A stretch of 32,532 nucleotides of DNA, from NCBI GenBank assembly GCA_015206805.1, contig JADEZP010000018.1:1-32532 (forward strand), written 5' to 3'. Numbering within the stretch: position 1 is the first letter of the stretch; each line of letters begins with the position of its first letter. The position numbers and the translations under genes were made by a program. This document shows, piece after piece, positions 17,884 through 27,490 of the stretch. The notes under the pieces were generated by a model. The model had not been told where the DNA came from. It ran no database searches and saw only the letters and a program-made list of their open reading frames with translations. The DNA comes from Quinella sp. 1Q7 (GTDB lineage Bacteria; Bacillota; Negativicutes; Selenomonadales; Selenomonadaceae).

Positions 17884-18681
17884 GTGAAACTTACGGTGCT
17901 GATTGAAAACACTGCGGCGGAAAATTCGTCGCTCACGGCGGAACACGGCTTGAGTTTGCTGATTGAGACGCGACGGAAAAAATTTTTGTTCGACTGCGGA
18001 CATACGGGCGCGGCGTGGCGAAATGCGCGGATTTTGAACGTCGACCTGCGCGGGATAAATTTCGTCGCGCTAAGTCATGCGCATTACGACCACGCGGGCG
18101 GCTTCCCAAGTCTGTTGGAGTTCGCGCCGATTGATACCGTTTACACGGGCGAAAACTTTTGGGACGAAAAATTTTCCCGCGACGACCTCGGCGGAGTGAA
18201 GTATCGCGGTTGCGGCTTCGACGAAAATTTTTTGGCGACGCGTCGAATCAAACAAATCATCTGCCGCGACGTGACGGAGCTTGATTCGGACGCGTGGCTT
18301 ATCGGGAATTTCAGGCGGCGTTACGACTTCGAGACCATCCCGAAAAAATTTGTGCGCGGCGAGGAAAAAATCCCCGATGACTTCCGCGACGAAATTGCCT
18401 TGATTCTGCGCGGGCGCGACGAGCTTGCAATCGTGACGGCGTGCGCACATTCGGGCATTTTGAACATTGTCGCCGACGTGCGCGAACGGCTCAAACTCCC
18501 CGTCACAAGCGTTATCGGCGGACTGCACTTGACGGGCGCATCGAGCGACAGAATTTCCCGAACGCTTGACGAGCTGAAAATTTTGGGCGTGCGGAAAATT
18601 TTGCCGTGCCACTGTTCGGGCGAAGAACTCATTCAACGCGTCGGCAGTCGATTGTCGACGGGGGAGGTCGTTGAGCTGTGA
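17884..18681 (+). CDS. MBL-fold metallohydrolase
   Basis: KLTVLIENTAAENSSLTAEHGLSLLIETRRKKFLFDCGHTGAAWRNA...VALSHAHYDHAGG..TACAHSGILNI..GGLHLTGA; GTG start at 17884 likely (ORF track uses upstream TTG 17866). Confidence 0.88.
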   Translation: MKLTVLIENTAAENSSLTAEHGLSLLIETRRKKFLFDCGHTGAAWRNARILNVDLRGINFVALSHAHYDHAGGFPSLLEFAPIDTVYTGENFWDEKFSRDDLGGVKYRGCGFDENFLATRRIKQIICRDVTELDSDAWLIGNFRRRYDFETIPKKFVRGEEKIPDDFRDEIALILRGRDELAIVTACAHSGILNIVADVRERLKLPVTSVIGGLHLTGASSDRISRTLDELKILGVRKILPCHCSGEELIQRVGSRLSTGEVVEL

Positions 18682-19487
18682 ACGCGCTGTTAAATTTCGT
18701 GCCGCCGAATTTTTTGCCGATACCCGTGCTCGTGATTGAGGCGTCGGAGCTTTTGCGCGACCTGCGGAAAATTTTGCCGTCCGCAAAAATCGCGCTCATG
18801 TCGACGGAGCTCACGCCCGCGACTCGAAAACTTTGCGACACGTGCCGCGCAGATTTAATCGACGAGTTGCCGTCCGCGCCGAAAATTTTTGAACTGATAA
18901 TCGCGCCGCATGTGCTGACGACGGGCGAAAATTTCTACGCGACGCTGCTCACGCTCAACCACCTGCTGACGGATTCGGGCGCGCTGTTGACGCAATTCCA
19001 TAACGTGCGATTTATGGGCGTGCTTGAAAATTTGCGGCTGGGACGATTCGCGTCGAATGAGCGGCGACTCTGGGCGAAGGCGGACGTTGTCAAGCTGCTC
19101 GACGACGCGATTTACAAGGAGATACACTTTTTGCCGGGCGCGACGGAAAATTTTTCGGCGGCGGAGTGGATTGAGTTCGGCTTTGAAAATTTCAGCGACG
19201 ACCTGTCAACGCGACTGTGGCTGGTCAAGGCGTGCAAGTGCACCGCCGAAGTTGCCGCGCTGAAAGATTTGTTCACGCATGAAGTCCGCGCGGAGTTGTC
19301 GAGACTTTTGCACCGCATCGAATACGGCATCGACGTTGAGGAAAATTTTCGGCGGCTGATGATTTTATGTTCGCGCGAAGAAATTTTCGACGATTATTTG
19401 AGCGATTTTGTTGAGCAAGTCGTTGTGCACGCGGCGGCGAAAAATTTTATCCGAATCCGCGCCAATGAATTCGGTCACGCGCTTTGA
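18678..19487 (+). CDS. Hypothetical protein (weak SAM-methyltransferase-like features); C-terminus altered by tandem duplication
   Basis: GTG start overlapping the upstream stop; MNALLNFVPPNFLPIPVLVIEASELLRDLRKILPSAKIALMSTELTP..FELIIAPHVLTTGENFYATLLTLNHLLTDSGALLTQFHNVR; ends ..NEFGHAL* just before a duplicated copy of its own 3' end. Confidence 0.6.
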   Translation: MNALLNFVPPNFLPIPVLVIEASELLRDLRKILPSAKIALMSTELTPATRKLCDTCRADLIDELPSAPKIFELIIAPHVLTTGENFYATLLTLNHLLTDSGALLTQFHNVRFMGVLENLRLGRFASNERRLWAKADVVKLLDDAIYKEIHFLPGATENFSAAEWIEFGFENFSDDLSTRLWLVKACKCTAEVAALKDLFTHEVRAELSRLLHRIEYGIDVEENFRRLMILCSREEIFDDYLSDFVEQVVVHAAAKNFIRIRANEFGHAL

Positions 19488-19617
19488 TGTCGACGCATAA
19501 AATTTTCGACGATTATTTGAGCGATTTCATTGAGCAAGTCGTTGTGCACGCGGCGGCGAAAAATTTTATCCGAATCCGCGCCAATGAATTCAGTCGTGCG
19601 CTTGATGTCGACGCATA
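19381..19617 (+). repeat. Tandem duplication (~119 bp unit) of the 3' end of the upstream gene
   Basis: aaattttcgacgattatttgagcgatttt..gttgtgcacgcggcggcgaaaaattttatccgaatccgcgccaatgaattc.. at 19381 and again at 19500, with a few substitutions and one 1-nt indel (gcgctttgatg / gcgcttgatg). Confidence 0.92.
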
Positions 19618-19621
19618 AAAA

Positions 19622-19660
19622 AACAGCTCCTTCGACGCGGAAGGGGCTGAAATTTTTTTG
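19622..19660. terminator. Bidirectional terminator between convergent genes
   Basis: aaaaaa-CAGCtCCTTC-gacgc-GGAAGGgGCTG-aaattttttt. Confidence 0.75.
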
Positions 19661-19664
19661 TGCG

Positions 19665-20999
19665 TCAATGTTCGTCGCGCAAGAGGTCGTTGAAGCGCAT
19701 AATTTCCTTTTGGAACTGCAGGCGGATTGAAGTCGTCGGACCGTTGCGATTTTTCGCGAGGATGAGTTCGGCGACATTTTCGTTGTCGGTGTCGTCGCGG
19801 TTGTAATATTCGTCGCGGTACAGGAACATAACGATATCGGCGTCCTGTTCGAGGCTGCCCGATTCGCGAAGGTCGCTAAGTTGCGGTTTCTTTTCCGCGC
19901 GCATTTCGACGTTGCGGCTAAGCTGACTTAACGCGAGTATCGGCACGTCCATTTCGCGGGCAAGTGCCTTGAGAGAGCGCGATATTTCCGAAATTTCCTG
20001 CTGACGATTTTGTTCGGACAGGCGAGAACGTCCGCCCTGCATGAGCTGCAAATAATCAATGACGATTAAGTCGAGTCCGTGTTCATGTTTGAGGCGGCGC
20101 ACCTTCGAGCGAATTTCCAACAGCGTAAGTCCCGCCGTGTCGTCAATGAACAGCTTGAGCCGCGACATTTCGTCGAGCGCGTTAATCAGCGAGCGCATAT
20201 CGTCATCGGACAGGTTGCCGGTGTTCAGGTGCAGTGAATTGACGCCGCTCCACGAACTCAAGATTCGGTTGCCGAGTTGCGTCTTGCTCATTTCCAAGCT
20301 GAACAGCGCGACGACTTTACCTGCGCGGGCGGCATTGACGGCAATATTCAAAGCGAGCGCGGTTTTGCCCATTGACGGACGTGCGGCGAGCAGAATCAAA
20401 TCGGACTTGTGCAAACCGTTGGTGATTCTGTTCAAATCGGTCAAGCCCGTCGTGACGCCCGCCATTTCGTCGGGGTGATTGTGGATGTGCTGAATTCTGT
20501 CGAACGACATTTGCAGAACGAGCGTCAAACTTTCAAAGCCGACTTGATTGGTTTTTGTGGTGACGGCGAGAATTTTTTTCTCCGCGCCCTCCAAAATGTC
20601 TTCGACGGTGTTGCGTTCGTTTTGAGCTTCGTCGGCAATTTCCGTGCCCGCCAGAATCAGTCGCCGCAGAATGGATTTTTCTTTGATGTGGTTGGCGTAA
20701 GCTTCGGCGCGAGCCGTGGTGAACTCCAAATCGACCAGCGAAAACAGATACGCCCTGTTGACGCTGTCGAGTTCGCCCGTGCGCCGCAATTCGTTTTCGA
20801 CCAGCAAAACGTCGGGCGGCGTGCCGCGATTGTAAACTGTCACAAGGGCGTTGAAAATTTTTCGGTGCTCCGGGCGAAAAAAATCCTCGGCGGTCAAAAT
20901 GTTGGCAACCGTCGAGATAACCGCGCCCTCCTTGAGCATCATTGCGCTAAGAACTTTTTTTTCCATGTCCAACGCGGCGGGCATTGTTATTTCGTCCAA
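19665..20999 (-). CDS. dnaB: Replicative DNA helicase DnaB
   Basis: MPAALDMEKKVLSAMMLKEGAVISTVANILTAEDFFRPEHRKIFNA..; Walker A AARPSMGKTALALNIA; LIVIDYLQLMQGG; SQLSRNVEMRAEKKPQLSDLRESGSLEQDADIVMFLYRDEYYN. Confidence 0.97.
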   Translation of the reverse strand: MDEITMPAALDMEKKVLSAMMLKEGAVISTVANILTAEDFFRPEHRKIFNALVTVYNRGTPPDVLLVENELRRTGELDSVNRAYLFSLVDLEFTTARAEAYANHIKEKSILRRLILAGTEIADEAQNERNTVEDILEGAEKKILAVTTKTNQVGFESLTLVLQMSFDRIQHIHNHPDEMAGVTTGLTDLNRITNGLHKSDLILLAARPSMGKTALALNIAVNAARAGKVVALFSLEMSKTQLGNRILSSWSGVNSLHLNTGNLSDDDMRSLINALDEMSRLKLFIDDTAGLTLLEIRSKVRRLKHEHGLDLIVIDYLQLMQGGRSRLSEQNRQQEISEISRSLKALAREMDVPILALSQLSRNVEMRAEKKPQLSDLRESGSLEQDADIVMFLYRDEYYNRDDTDNENVAELILAKNRNGPTTSIRLQFQKEIMRFNDLLRDEH

Positions 21000-21014
21000 G
21001 ATTAACCTCCGAGT

Positions 21015-21794
21015 TCAAATGACGATTTGACTTAGCACGCGGCGCACCTCGTCCATATCGACGCGGGTATTGTTGCAAGGACCGTTCGGGCGAATATTGA
21101 GCACGCCGACTGCGGGCAACGGGTAGACGTCTTGAATGCCGCTCATCAAGTCGCGTTCGCAGGCGATTGCCAAGACGACTTGCGGGCGAATTTTTTTGAC
21201 GACCTGCCGAGCAAGCGTCCCGCCCGTCGCGACGAAAAACGTAAAGCCCATTTCGTCGGCAAGTTTCATCAAGTCGCCGACATTGCACCCGCCGCAACGT
21301 TTGCAGTTGTTCGGATCGCGCGTGATTTTGTGCGGGCACGTCGACAGTTGCAGACAATGCGGGCTCAACACGAGCAGTCGATTGGCGGGAACTTTGATGC
21401 CGCTCTTCATGAAGATTAAGTTGCTCACCGCCACGAACGAACCTTCCAGCTGTCGACGCCGTATGCCGAAAATTTTCCCGATACGCACCGCCACGGGAAA
21501 CAAAAATTTTATGATTGCAAAGCTGTAGCGGTGGAACAGCTTGAGCGTCGGCAAGCCCTTAATCGCCAAAACCATGTTGCAGACCGCGCCGAATGAGAAC
21601 GTAGACACGAAAATCAACAGTGCGCCGACGATTGCGGGCAGGTAGCGGAAAATATTTTCCAGTCCGAGATAACTGATTCGCCACGCGCCGTAAAGTGCCA
21701 GCGCGACGAAAAATTCCGACGCGAGCAACAGTCCGAGGAACAATCTTTTTTTCGGACGAGCCGCCGCAAGTGTGCTTAACAAAATTTTCACCAC
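21015..21794 (-). CDS. DUF116 family protein
   Basis: LVLSPHCLQLSTCPHKITRDPNNCKRCGGCNVGDLMKLADEMGFTFFVATGGTLARQVVKKIRPQVVLAIACERDLMSGIQDVYPLPAVGVLNIRPNGPCNNT: Cys motifs; GTG start. Confidence 0.85.
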   Translation of the reverse strand: MVKILLSTLAAARPKKRLFLGLLLASEFFVALALYGAWRISYLGLENIFRYLPAIVGALLIFVSTFSFGAVCNMVLAIKGLPTLKLFHRYSFAIIKFLFPVAVRIGKIFGIRRRQLEGSFVAVSNLIFMKSGIKVPANRLLVLSPHCLQLSTCPHKITRDPNNCKRCGGCNVGDLMKLADEMGFTFFVATGGTLARQVVKKIRPQVVLAIACERDLMSGIQDVYPLPAVGVLNIRPNGPCNNTRVDMDEVRRVLSQIVI

Positions 21795-21989
21795 CTATGC
21801 AAATCTATTTAGCTCATTGAGCGCGAATTTTATCAGCTGTTCGGTCGTGGCGTTCGCGGGAGCTTTTTGGAATGCCGCCGAAATTTCCGCCGACGTGTAG
21901 CCCAATGCCTCCAATGCCTCCGACGCCTCGTCGCGTGCTGTCGATTGAATCGGCGCGGGCTGAAATTCCGACGGCGGGGAATTTGCACG
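21795..21989 (-). repeat. In-frame duplicate of RuvA C-terminal domain III, downstream of ruvA stop codon
   Basis: Reverse strand after ruvA TGA, same frame: RANSPPSEFQPAPIQSTARDEASEALEALGYTSAEISAAFQKAPANATTEQLIKFALNELNRFA*; compare ruvA end ARDEASEALEALGYTAAEISAAFQKAPANITTEQLIKFALKELNRFA*. Confidence 0.92.
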
Positions 21990-22571
21990 TCATGCGAAAC
22001 GATTTAGCTCCTTGAGCGCGAATTTGATAAGCTGTTCGGTCGTAATGTTCGCGGGAGCTTTTTGGAATGCCGCAGAAATTTCCGCCGCCGTGTAGCCCAA
22101 AGCCTCCAATGCCTCCGACGCCTCGTCGCGCGCGCTGCCAAAAATTTCCTGTTCCCTGCCCCCTGCCCCCTGACCCCTAACCTTGTCCTTGAGCTCAAGC
22201 AGAATTCGTTCGGCGGATTTTTTGCCGACGCCGGGCAGTCGCGTCAAGGTTTTGATTTCCTGTCGGGCGACGGCGCGTGCGAAGTCCGCCGCAGAAATTT
22301 TCGACACGATGGCAAGTGCGCCCTTTGCTCCGACGCCCGAAACCGTCAGCAACAATTCAAACAGCTCGAACGTCGCGCGATTTGCCATGCCGAATAAATT
22401 TATCGCGTCTTCGCGCACAGCCGTGTGAATGAAAAATTCCGCCGCCGTGTCGACCGTCAGAGTTTGCCGCGTCTGCGCGTCGACGAAAATTTTGTAGCCG
22501 ACGCCGTTCACGTCAAGAATACAGCCGTCGTCGAACAGGAACTTAACTTTGCCGCTCAAGTAACCAATCAT
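21990..22571 (-). CDS. ruvA: Holliday junction branch migration protein RuvA
   Basis: MIGYLSGKVKFLFDDGCILDVNGVGYKIFVDAQTRQTL..LLTVSGVGAKGALAIVS..LTRLPGVGKKSAERILLELKDKV (HhH motifs). Confidence 0.95.
   Translation of the reverse strand: MIGYLSGKVKFLFDDGCILDVNGVGYKIFVDAQTRQTLTVDTAAEFFIHTAVREDAINLFGMANRATFELFELLLTVSGVGAKGALAIVSKISAADFARAVARQEIKTLTRLPGVGKKSAERILLELKDKVRGQGAGGREQEIFGSARDEASEALEALGYTAAEISAAFQKAPANITTEQLIKFALKELNRFA
22149..22181. repeat. Low-complexity CCCTGCCCCCTGACCCC-type repeat within ruvA linker
   Basis: cctgttccctgccccctgccccctgacccctaacc, translating on the reverse strand to VRGQGAGGREQE in the domain II/III linker. Confidence 0.75.
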
Positions 22572-23074
22572 GATGTCGCCTCGAATAAATTTCGTCGTGC
22601 CAATGAATTCGCTTCGTAGCCAGCCGCGATTGCGATTGCCAAGGCGTCCGCCGCGTCGTCGGGTTTGGGCGGCTCGGCAAGGTTTAAAATTTTCGTGACC
22701 ATGTAAATGACTTGCTCCTTAGTCGCGCCGCCGTAGCCCGTGATTGACTGTTTGACTTCGTTTGGCGTGATTTCCACGACGTCAAGATTGTTTTGCGCCG
22801 CACTAAGCAGGACGACGCCTCGCGCTTGACCGACGGGGATTGCAGTCGTCGCGTTCCTGCCGAAGAAAAGTTTTTCGACGCCCATAACTTGCGGCTGAAA
22901 ATTTTTAATCAGCGCGTCAAGTTCCGTGTGAATTTTCAGCAGGCGGTCTTGCATACGGGCGCGGGAGTTCGTGGTTATGACGCCGAATTTTTTTGCGACG
23001 AGCCGTCCGCCAATCTGCTCAACAAGTCCGTAGCCGCAAATCGCCGTGCCGGGGTCGATACCTAACGCCAACAT
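22568..23074 (-). CDS. ruvC: Crossover junction endodeoxyribonuclease RuvC
   Basis: MLALGIDPGTAICGYGLVE..VMGVEKLFFGRNATTAIPVGQARGVVLLSAAQ..PNEVKQSITGYGGATKEQV..DAADALAIAI. Confidence 0.96.
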   Translation of the reverse strand: MLALGIDPGTAICGYGLVEQIGGRLVAKKFGVITTNSRARMQDRLLKIHTELDALIKNFQPQVMGVEKLFFGRNATTAIPVGQARGVVLLSAAQNNLDVVEITPNEVKQSITGYGGATKEQVIYMVTKILNLAEPPKPDDAADALAIAIAAGYEANSLARRNLFEATS

Positions 23075-23803
23075 TTAATCGGCGAATTCGTAATTGCCGT
23101 AGACATTTTGAACGTCGTCGTCTTCGTCGAGCGCGTCAAGGAGCTTTTGCATCTTTTCGGCGTCTTTATCGGACAGCGTGACGGTCGTATCGGGCACCTG
23201 CGTAATTTCGGCGGAGGCGGTCTCAATGCCCTTTTCGGCAAGTGCGGACTCAACGGCGTTGAAGTCGTCGGGGTCGGCGGTTATCTCGAAGGATTCGTCG
23301 TCGGAGTTGAAGTCTTCCGCGCCCGCGTCCATAACAATTTCCATAAGCGCATCTTCGTCGTCGAAAGTTTCCTTGTCCACGACAAAGACGGCTTTTTTCT
23401 TGAACATCCAGCCGACGCAGCCGTTTTCGCCGAGATTGCCGCCGTGCTTGCTGAAAATGTGGCGGATATTCGCCGCCGTGCGATTGCGGTTGTCGGTGAG
23501 GATGTCGAGCATTAATGCCGCGCCGCCGGGACCGTAGCCTTCGTAGGTGATTTCTTCGTAGTTGGAGGTGTCGGACGCGCCGAGCCCTTTTTGAATCGCG
23601 CGGTTGATGTTGTCCTTGGTGACGTTGTTGGCTTTAGCCTTCGACAGCGCGAGTTTTAAGCGCATATTGCCCGTCGGGTCGGAGCCGCCCATTTTGACGG
23701 CGATTGTGATTTCGCGGCTGATTTTCGTCGTCATAGCACCGCGTATCGCGTCGTTGGCACCTTTCTTGCGTTTAATCGTCGCCCACTTAGAATGACCTGA
23801 CAT
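23075..23803 (-). CDS. YebC/PmpR family transcriptional (translation-associated) regulator
   Basis: MSGHSKWATIKRKKGANDAIRGAMTTKISREITIAVKMGGSDPTGNMRLKLALSKAKANNVTKDNINRAIQKG. Confidence 0.96.
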   Translation of the reverse strand: MSGHSKWATIKRKKGANDAIRGAMTTKISREITIAVKMGGSDPTGNMRLKLALSKAKANNVTKDNINRAIQKGLGASDTSNYEEITYEGYGPGGAALMLDILTDNRNRTAANIRHIFSKHGGNLGENGCVGWMFKKKAVFVVDKETFDDEDALMEIVMDAGAEDFNSDDESFEITADPDDFNAVESALAEKGIETASAEITQVPDTTVTLSDKDAEKMQKLLDALDEDDDVQNVYGNYEFAD

Positions 23804-23882
23804 AAAGTTATCTCCCTTCCGTAAACAAAGATTCCAAACGTTGACGTGCGTGCAGCTCACCGGCGTTGGCGGCGTCGACGTA

Positions 23883-24407
23883 CTACTTGATAGCCTCGTG
23901 AATATTTTGCGACACGCCGTTGTCGGCAGAATACATGCCGGCGGTTAAAATTTTTTTCATGTAAATCACGTCGCTCATAGGATTTTCGTAATAGGGTGCG
24001 CACTCAACGAAGCCGAATTTTTTGTAAAGACGAATCGCGCTTTTGAGCGGCGTTATCGTATCCAAAACCATTTCGCGAAAGCCGTCAGCCCGCGCAGAAT
24101 TTATAATCGCCTCGACAAGTTGACTGCCCGCGTGATGTTCGCGGAAACCTGCGCGGACAAACAGGCGTTTCATTTCGCAACGGGCGGCGTTGTGCCTGTG
24201 ATAGGCGACGCAACCGATAATCTCCCCGTCGACGCGTGCGCAAAGAATTCGACCTTCGGGCGGCGTGTATTTTGCGGATAAATCATTCAGTTCGTCGTCA
24301 AGGTGTTGGAAGGACAAATCGCGCCCCAAAAATTTTGTGTACTCCGTCACGAGCCGTTTGATTGCGTCCAAGTAATTTCCGCCGTCAACAATTTCAATCA
24401 CCGACAT
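23883..24407 (-). CDS. GNAT family N-acetyltransferase
   Basis: [106 protein letters not shown]. Confidence 0.9.
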   Translation of the reverse strand: MSVIEIVDGGNYLDAIKRLVTEYTKFLGRDLSFQHLDDELNDLSAKYTPPEGRILCARVDGEIIGCVAYHRHNAARCEMKRLFVRAGFREHHAGSQLVEAIINSARADGFREMVLDTITPLKSAIRLYKKFGFVECAPYYENPMSDVIYMKKILTAGMYSADNGVSQNIHEAIK

Positions 24408-24987
24408 AACGATAAACCTCCGTCCAGCCGCGTCCGTAAGCGTCGTAAAAATCAATTTCGCCGCCTTGATCGCCCGTCGACCAATCGCCGCCGCGAGGAT
24501 TGTTCACGCCGCGTGCCTCAACGGTTTTGCCGTCGCCGATATAAATTGCCACGTGGAATTGCGGGCGACAGAGAATATCGCCGCGTTGAAGATTGTCGGC
24601 AACTTCCGCCCACGAAAATTTTTTCCAGCCGCCGTCGCCGCGCAGGTCGTCCCAAATCGTATCGGCGTCGCCCGTGAGTTGCCGTCCGTTGTAGCGTGCG
24701 CCGTATGCGGGATTTTTATGCCACGCCTCGATGATTTTAAAGCCGCCGTGCTCGAAGGCGTGATATACCAGCGACGCGCAATCGTAGTCGGGACCTTCGC
24801 GCGAGCCGGTGTACGGGCGATAATCCGTAGCGTTCGCCGCGCCCTGCGAATAGCCGTGAGTGTCGTCGTTGGCAATGTCGACAGCCCATTGAACGGCGGA
24901 CTCGACGCGACTGTCAATCGCCTGCGCGGGCAACGAACTAATCAGCAGACAGCCCGCGACTGCCGCCGTGAAGAACTGCTTAATCAT
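24394..24987 (-). CDS. NlpC/P60-like secreted peptidase
   Basis: Signal peptide [63 protein letters not shown] (Cys/His). Confidence 0.8.
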   Translation of the reverse strand: MIKQFFTAAVAGCLLISSLPAQAIDSRVESAVQWAVDIANDDTHGYSQGAANATDYRPYTGSREGPDYDCASLVYHAFEHGGFKIIEAWHKNPAYGARYNGRQLTGDADTIWDDLRGDGGWKKFSWAEVADNLQRGDILCRPQFHVAIYIGDGKTVEARGVNNPRGGDWSTGDQGGEIDFYDAYGRGWTEVYRYVGD

Positions 24988-26195
24988 GCGTTGACCACCC
25001 TGAAAAATTTCTTCTTGCCCTTGCGGACGACTGCCGCTCCGTCGCCGAAATCAGCCGCCGTCAAAATGTAGTCGACGTTGGAAACTTTAGCGTCGTTGAG
25101 CGTCAAACCGCTTTGCGCAATGAGCCGACGACCTTCCGCCTTGGAGTCGATGATTTTAGCGGCGGCAAGCACGTCCAAAAGTTTTTTGCCGACGGCGTCC
25201 GCGACTTCGACGGTCGGCATGTTGTCGGAACTTTGTCCCGCGAAAATTTCTGCGGCGGATTGTTGAGCCTGTTGAGCCGCCTCCGCGCCGTGAACAAGTT
25301 TCGTGACCTCGAACGCCAAAATTTTTTTCGCCTCGTTAATTGCCGCGCCCTCCAGTGCCGCAAGCCGATTGACCTCCGACATCGGCAGGAACGTCAGCAA
25401 ACTCAAGCACGTCTTAACGTCCGCGTCGTCGACATTGCGCCAATACTGATAGAAATCATACGGAGACACCTTGTCCGCGTCCAGCCACAGTGCGCCGCCC
25501 GCAGTCTTGCCCATTTTGGTGCCGTCGCTTTTGAGCAAAAGTTTGTTCGTCAAGCCGTAAGCCGCACGACCTGTTTTGCGCCGCGTGAGTTCGACGCCCG
25601 CAATGATGTTTGACCATTGATCGTCGCCGCCCATTTGCAACACGCAGTCATAATCGCGATTGAGCTTGTAAAAGTCGTAAGCCTGCATGACCATGTAATT
25701 GAACTCCAGGAACGTCAAGCCCTTGTCCCAGCGTTGCTTGTAGCATTCGGCGGCGAGCATTCGATTAACCGTGAAATGTGCGCCGACTTCGCGCAGCAGG
25801 TCGATGTAGCCGAGTTTGCGGAGCCAATCGCCGTTGTTGACCATCAAAGCTTTGCCGTCGCTGAAGTCGATAAACCGCGCAATTTGTTCCTTGAAGCGGT
25901 TGCAATTGTGTTCTATAACGTCGTCCGTCATTACCTTGCGCAAATCCGAACGTCCCGAAGGATCGCCGACAGTGCCCGTGCCGCCGCCGACAAGACATAT
26001 CGGGCGGTGCCCTGCGCGTTGCATGTGAGCCATAACCATGAGCGCGATAAAATGCCCCGCGTGCAAGCTGTCTGCCGTGGGGTCGAAGCCGATATAAAAT
26101 GTAACCTTTTGTTCGCCGAGCAATTTGCGTACTTCGTCGGCGTCGGTGCACTGCGCGATAAATCCGCGTTCCGTCAATGTGTCGAATACATTCAA
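24984..26195 (-). CDS. tyrS: Tyrosyl-tRNA synthetase
   Basis: [88 protein letters not shown] (KMSKS-like). Confidence 0.96.
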   Translation of the reverse strand: MNVFDTLTERGFIAQCTDADEVRKLLGEQKVTFYIGFDPTADSLHAGHFIALMVMAHMQRAGHRPICLVGGGTGTVGDPSGRSDLRKVMTDDVIEHNCNRFKEQIARFIDFSDGKALMVNNGDWLRKLGYIDLLREVGAHFTVNRMLAAECYKQRWDKGLTFLEFNYMVMQAYDFYKLNRDYDCVLQMGGDDQWSNIIAGVELTRRKTGRAAYGLTNKLLLKSDGTKMGKTAGGALWLDADKVSPYDFYQYWRNVDDADVKTCLSLLTFLPMSEVNRLAALEGAAINEAKKILAFEVTKLVHGAEAAQQAQQSAAEIFAGQSSDNMPTVEVADAVGKKLLDVLAAAKIIDSKAEGRRLIAQSGLTLNDAKVSNVDYILTAADFGDGAAVVRKGKKKFFRVVNA

Positions 26196-26318
26196 AATAA
26201 TTTCCCCCTTTTGCGCGGCATTATATCAAACCGCACGTAAAAAATATATCGTCGGCAGGAAAATTTTCACGGCGGCAGAAAAGTCAACGCGCATTAAATT
26301 TTTGGAAGGTGAAACATC

Positions 26319-27440
26319 TTGGCTATCTTCTCCGCAGACAGCAAACGTTTCCTGCGCCGCATCGACCTCCCGCTACTTTTTGCGGCGACAGCGATTGTAA
26401 TATACGGGCTTGTGACAATTTCAAGCGCGACGCACATCAACACGCCCGGCGAAGAGCGTTTCTGGTTCGTTCAGCGGCAAGGAGTCTTCGCCATAATAAA
26501 CGCGATACTGGCGATTCTGTTCATGAACTTTGATTATCGCGGACTAAGTCAGCACGGCAAGAAGCTTTACATATTCAACTTGGTAATGCTCGTGGCGGTA
26601 ATGCTTTTCGGGCACGCGGCATTAGGCGCGCAACGCTGGATTCAAATCGGTCCGATAAGTTTGCAGCCGTCGGAGTTCTCCAAACTCATAATAATAATTT
26701 GCTTGGCGTCGGTGCTCGAAGAACGTATGGGCAAGCTCAACACGATTCAAGACTTGGTGCCCGTCGCGGTGTATGTCGGCGTACCGTTCCTGCTGGTGCT
26801 CAAGCAACCCGACCTCGGCACGTCGCTGGTCTTTATGGCGATTTTTTTCGGCATGGTTATCGCGTGCGGTATGCCGTGGCGAATTTTTACGGGCATCGTC
26901 CTTGCGGGAATTGCAATGTTCCCCGTGCTGTGGCAATTCATGAAAGACTACCAGAAAATGCGAATCATGGTTTTTCTTGACCCGAACGTCGACCCGCTCG
27001 GTTCGGGCTACCACATCATACAATCGAAAATCGCAATCGGTTCGGGAATGCTTTTCGGCAAAGGTCTGTTCGAGGGCACGCAAAGTCAGCTGAACTTTCT
27101 GCCGGAGAATCACACGGATTTTATATTCGCGGTCGTCGGCGAAGAGTTCGGCTTTGTCGGAGCGGTCATCTTATTGTTGCTGTATCTGATTGTGCTGTGG
27201 CGCGGCATACAGATTGCCAAGGACGCGGGCGACGTTTTCGGGCGACTGCTTGCCGTCGGGATAACGTCGATGCTTGCCTTCCACGTGCTTGTTAATGTCG
27301 GCATGACGACGGGCATTATGCCTGTCACGGGCATTCCGTTGCCGCTTATGAGTTACGGTATCAGCTCGTTGACGACGAACATTTTGGCGATTGCAATTCT
27401 GATGAACATTCACATGCACAAACAAAAATTCATATTCTGA
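26319..27440 (+). CDS. rodA: Rod shape-determining protein RodA (SEDS family)
   Basis: SEDS topology; GAQRWIQIGPISLQPSEFSKLIIIICLA..KQPDLGTSLVF..FLPENHTDFIFAVVGEEFGFVGA..MPVTGIPLPLMSYGISSLTTN. Confidence 0.94.
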   Translation: MAIFSADSKRFLRRIDLPLLFAATAIVIYGLVTISSATHINTPGEERFWFVQRQGVFAIINAILAILFMNFDYRGLSQHGKKLYIFNLVMLVAVMLFGHAALGAQRWIQIGPISLQPSEFSKLIIIICLASVLEERMGKLNTIQDLVPVAVYVGVPFLLVLKQPDLGTSLVFMAIFFGMVIACGMPWRIFTGIVLAGIAMFPVLWQFMKDYQKMRIMVFLDPNVDPLGSGYHIIQSKIAIGSGMLFGKGLFEGTQSQLNFLPENHTDFIFAVVGEEFGFVGAVILLLLYLIVLWRGIQIAKDAGDVFGRLLAVGITSMLAFHVLVNVGMTTGIMPVTGIPLPLMSYGISSLTTNILAIAILMNIHMHKQKFIF

Positions 27441-27456
27441 AGCGACTTGCAAAAAA

Positions 27457-27490
27457 ATCCCCCGCCGCCTTTGACGGGGGATAAATTTTT
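27457..27490 (+). terminator. Terminator after rodA
   Basis: ATCCCCCG-ccgcctttga-CGGGGGAT followed by aaattttt. Confidence 0.7.
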
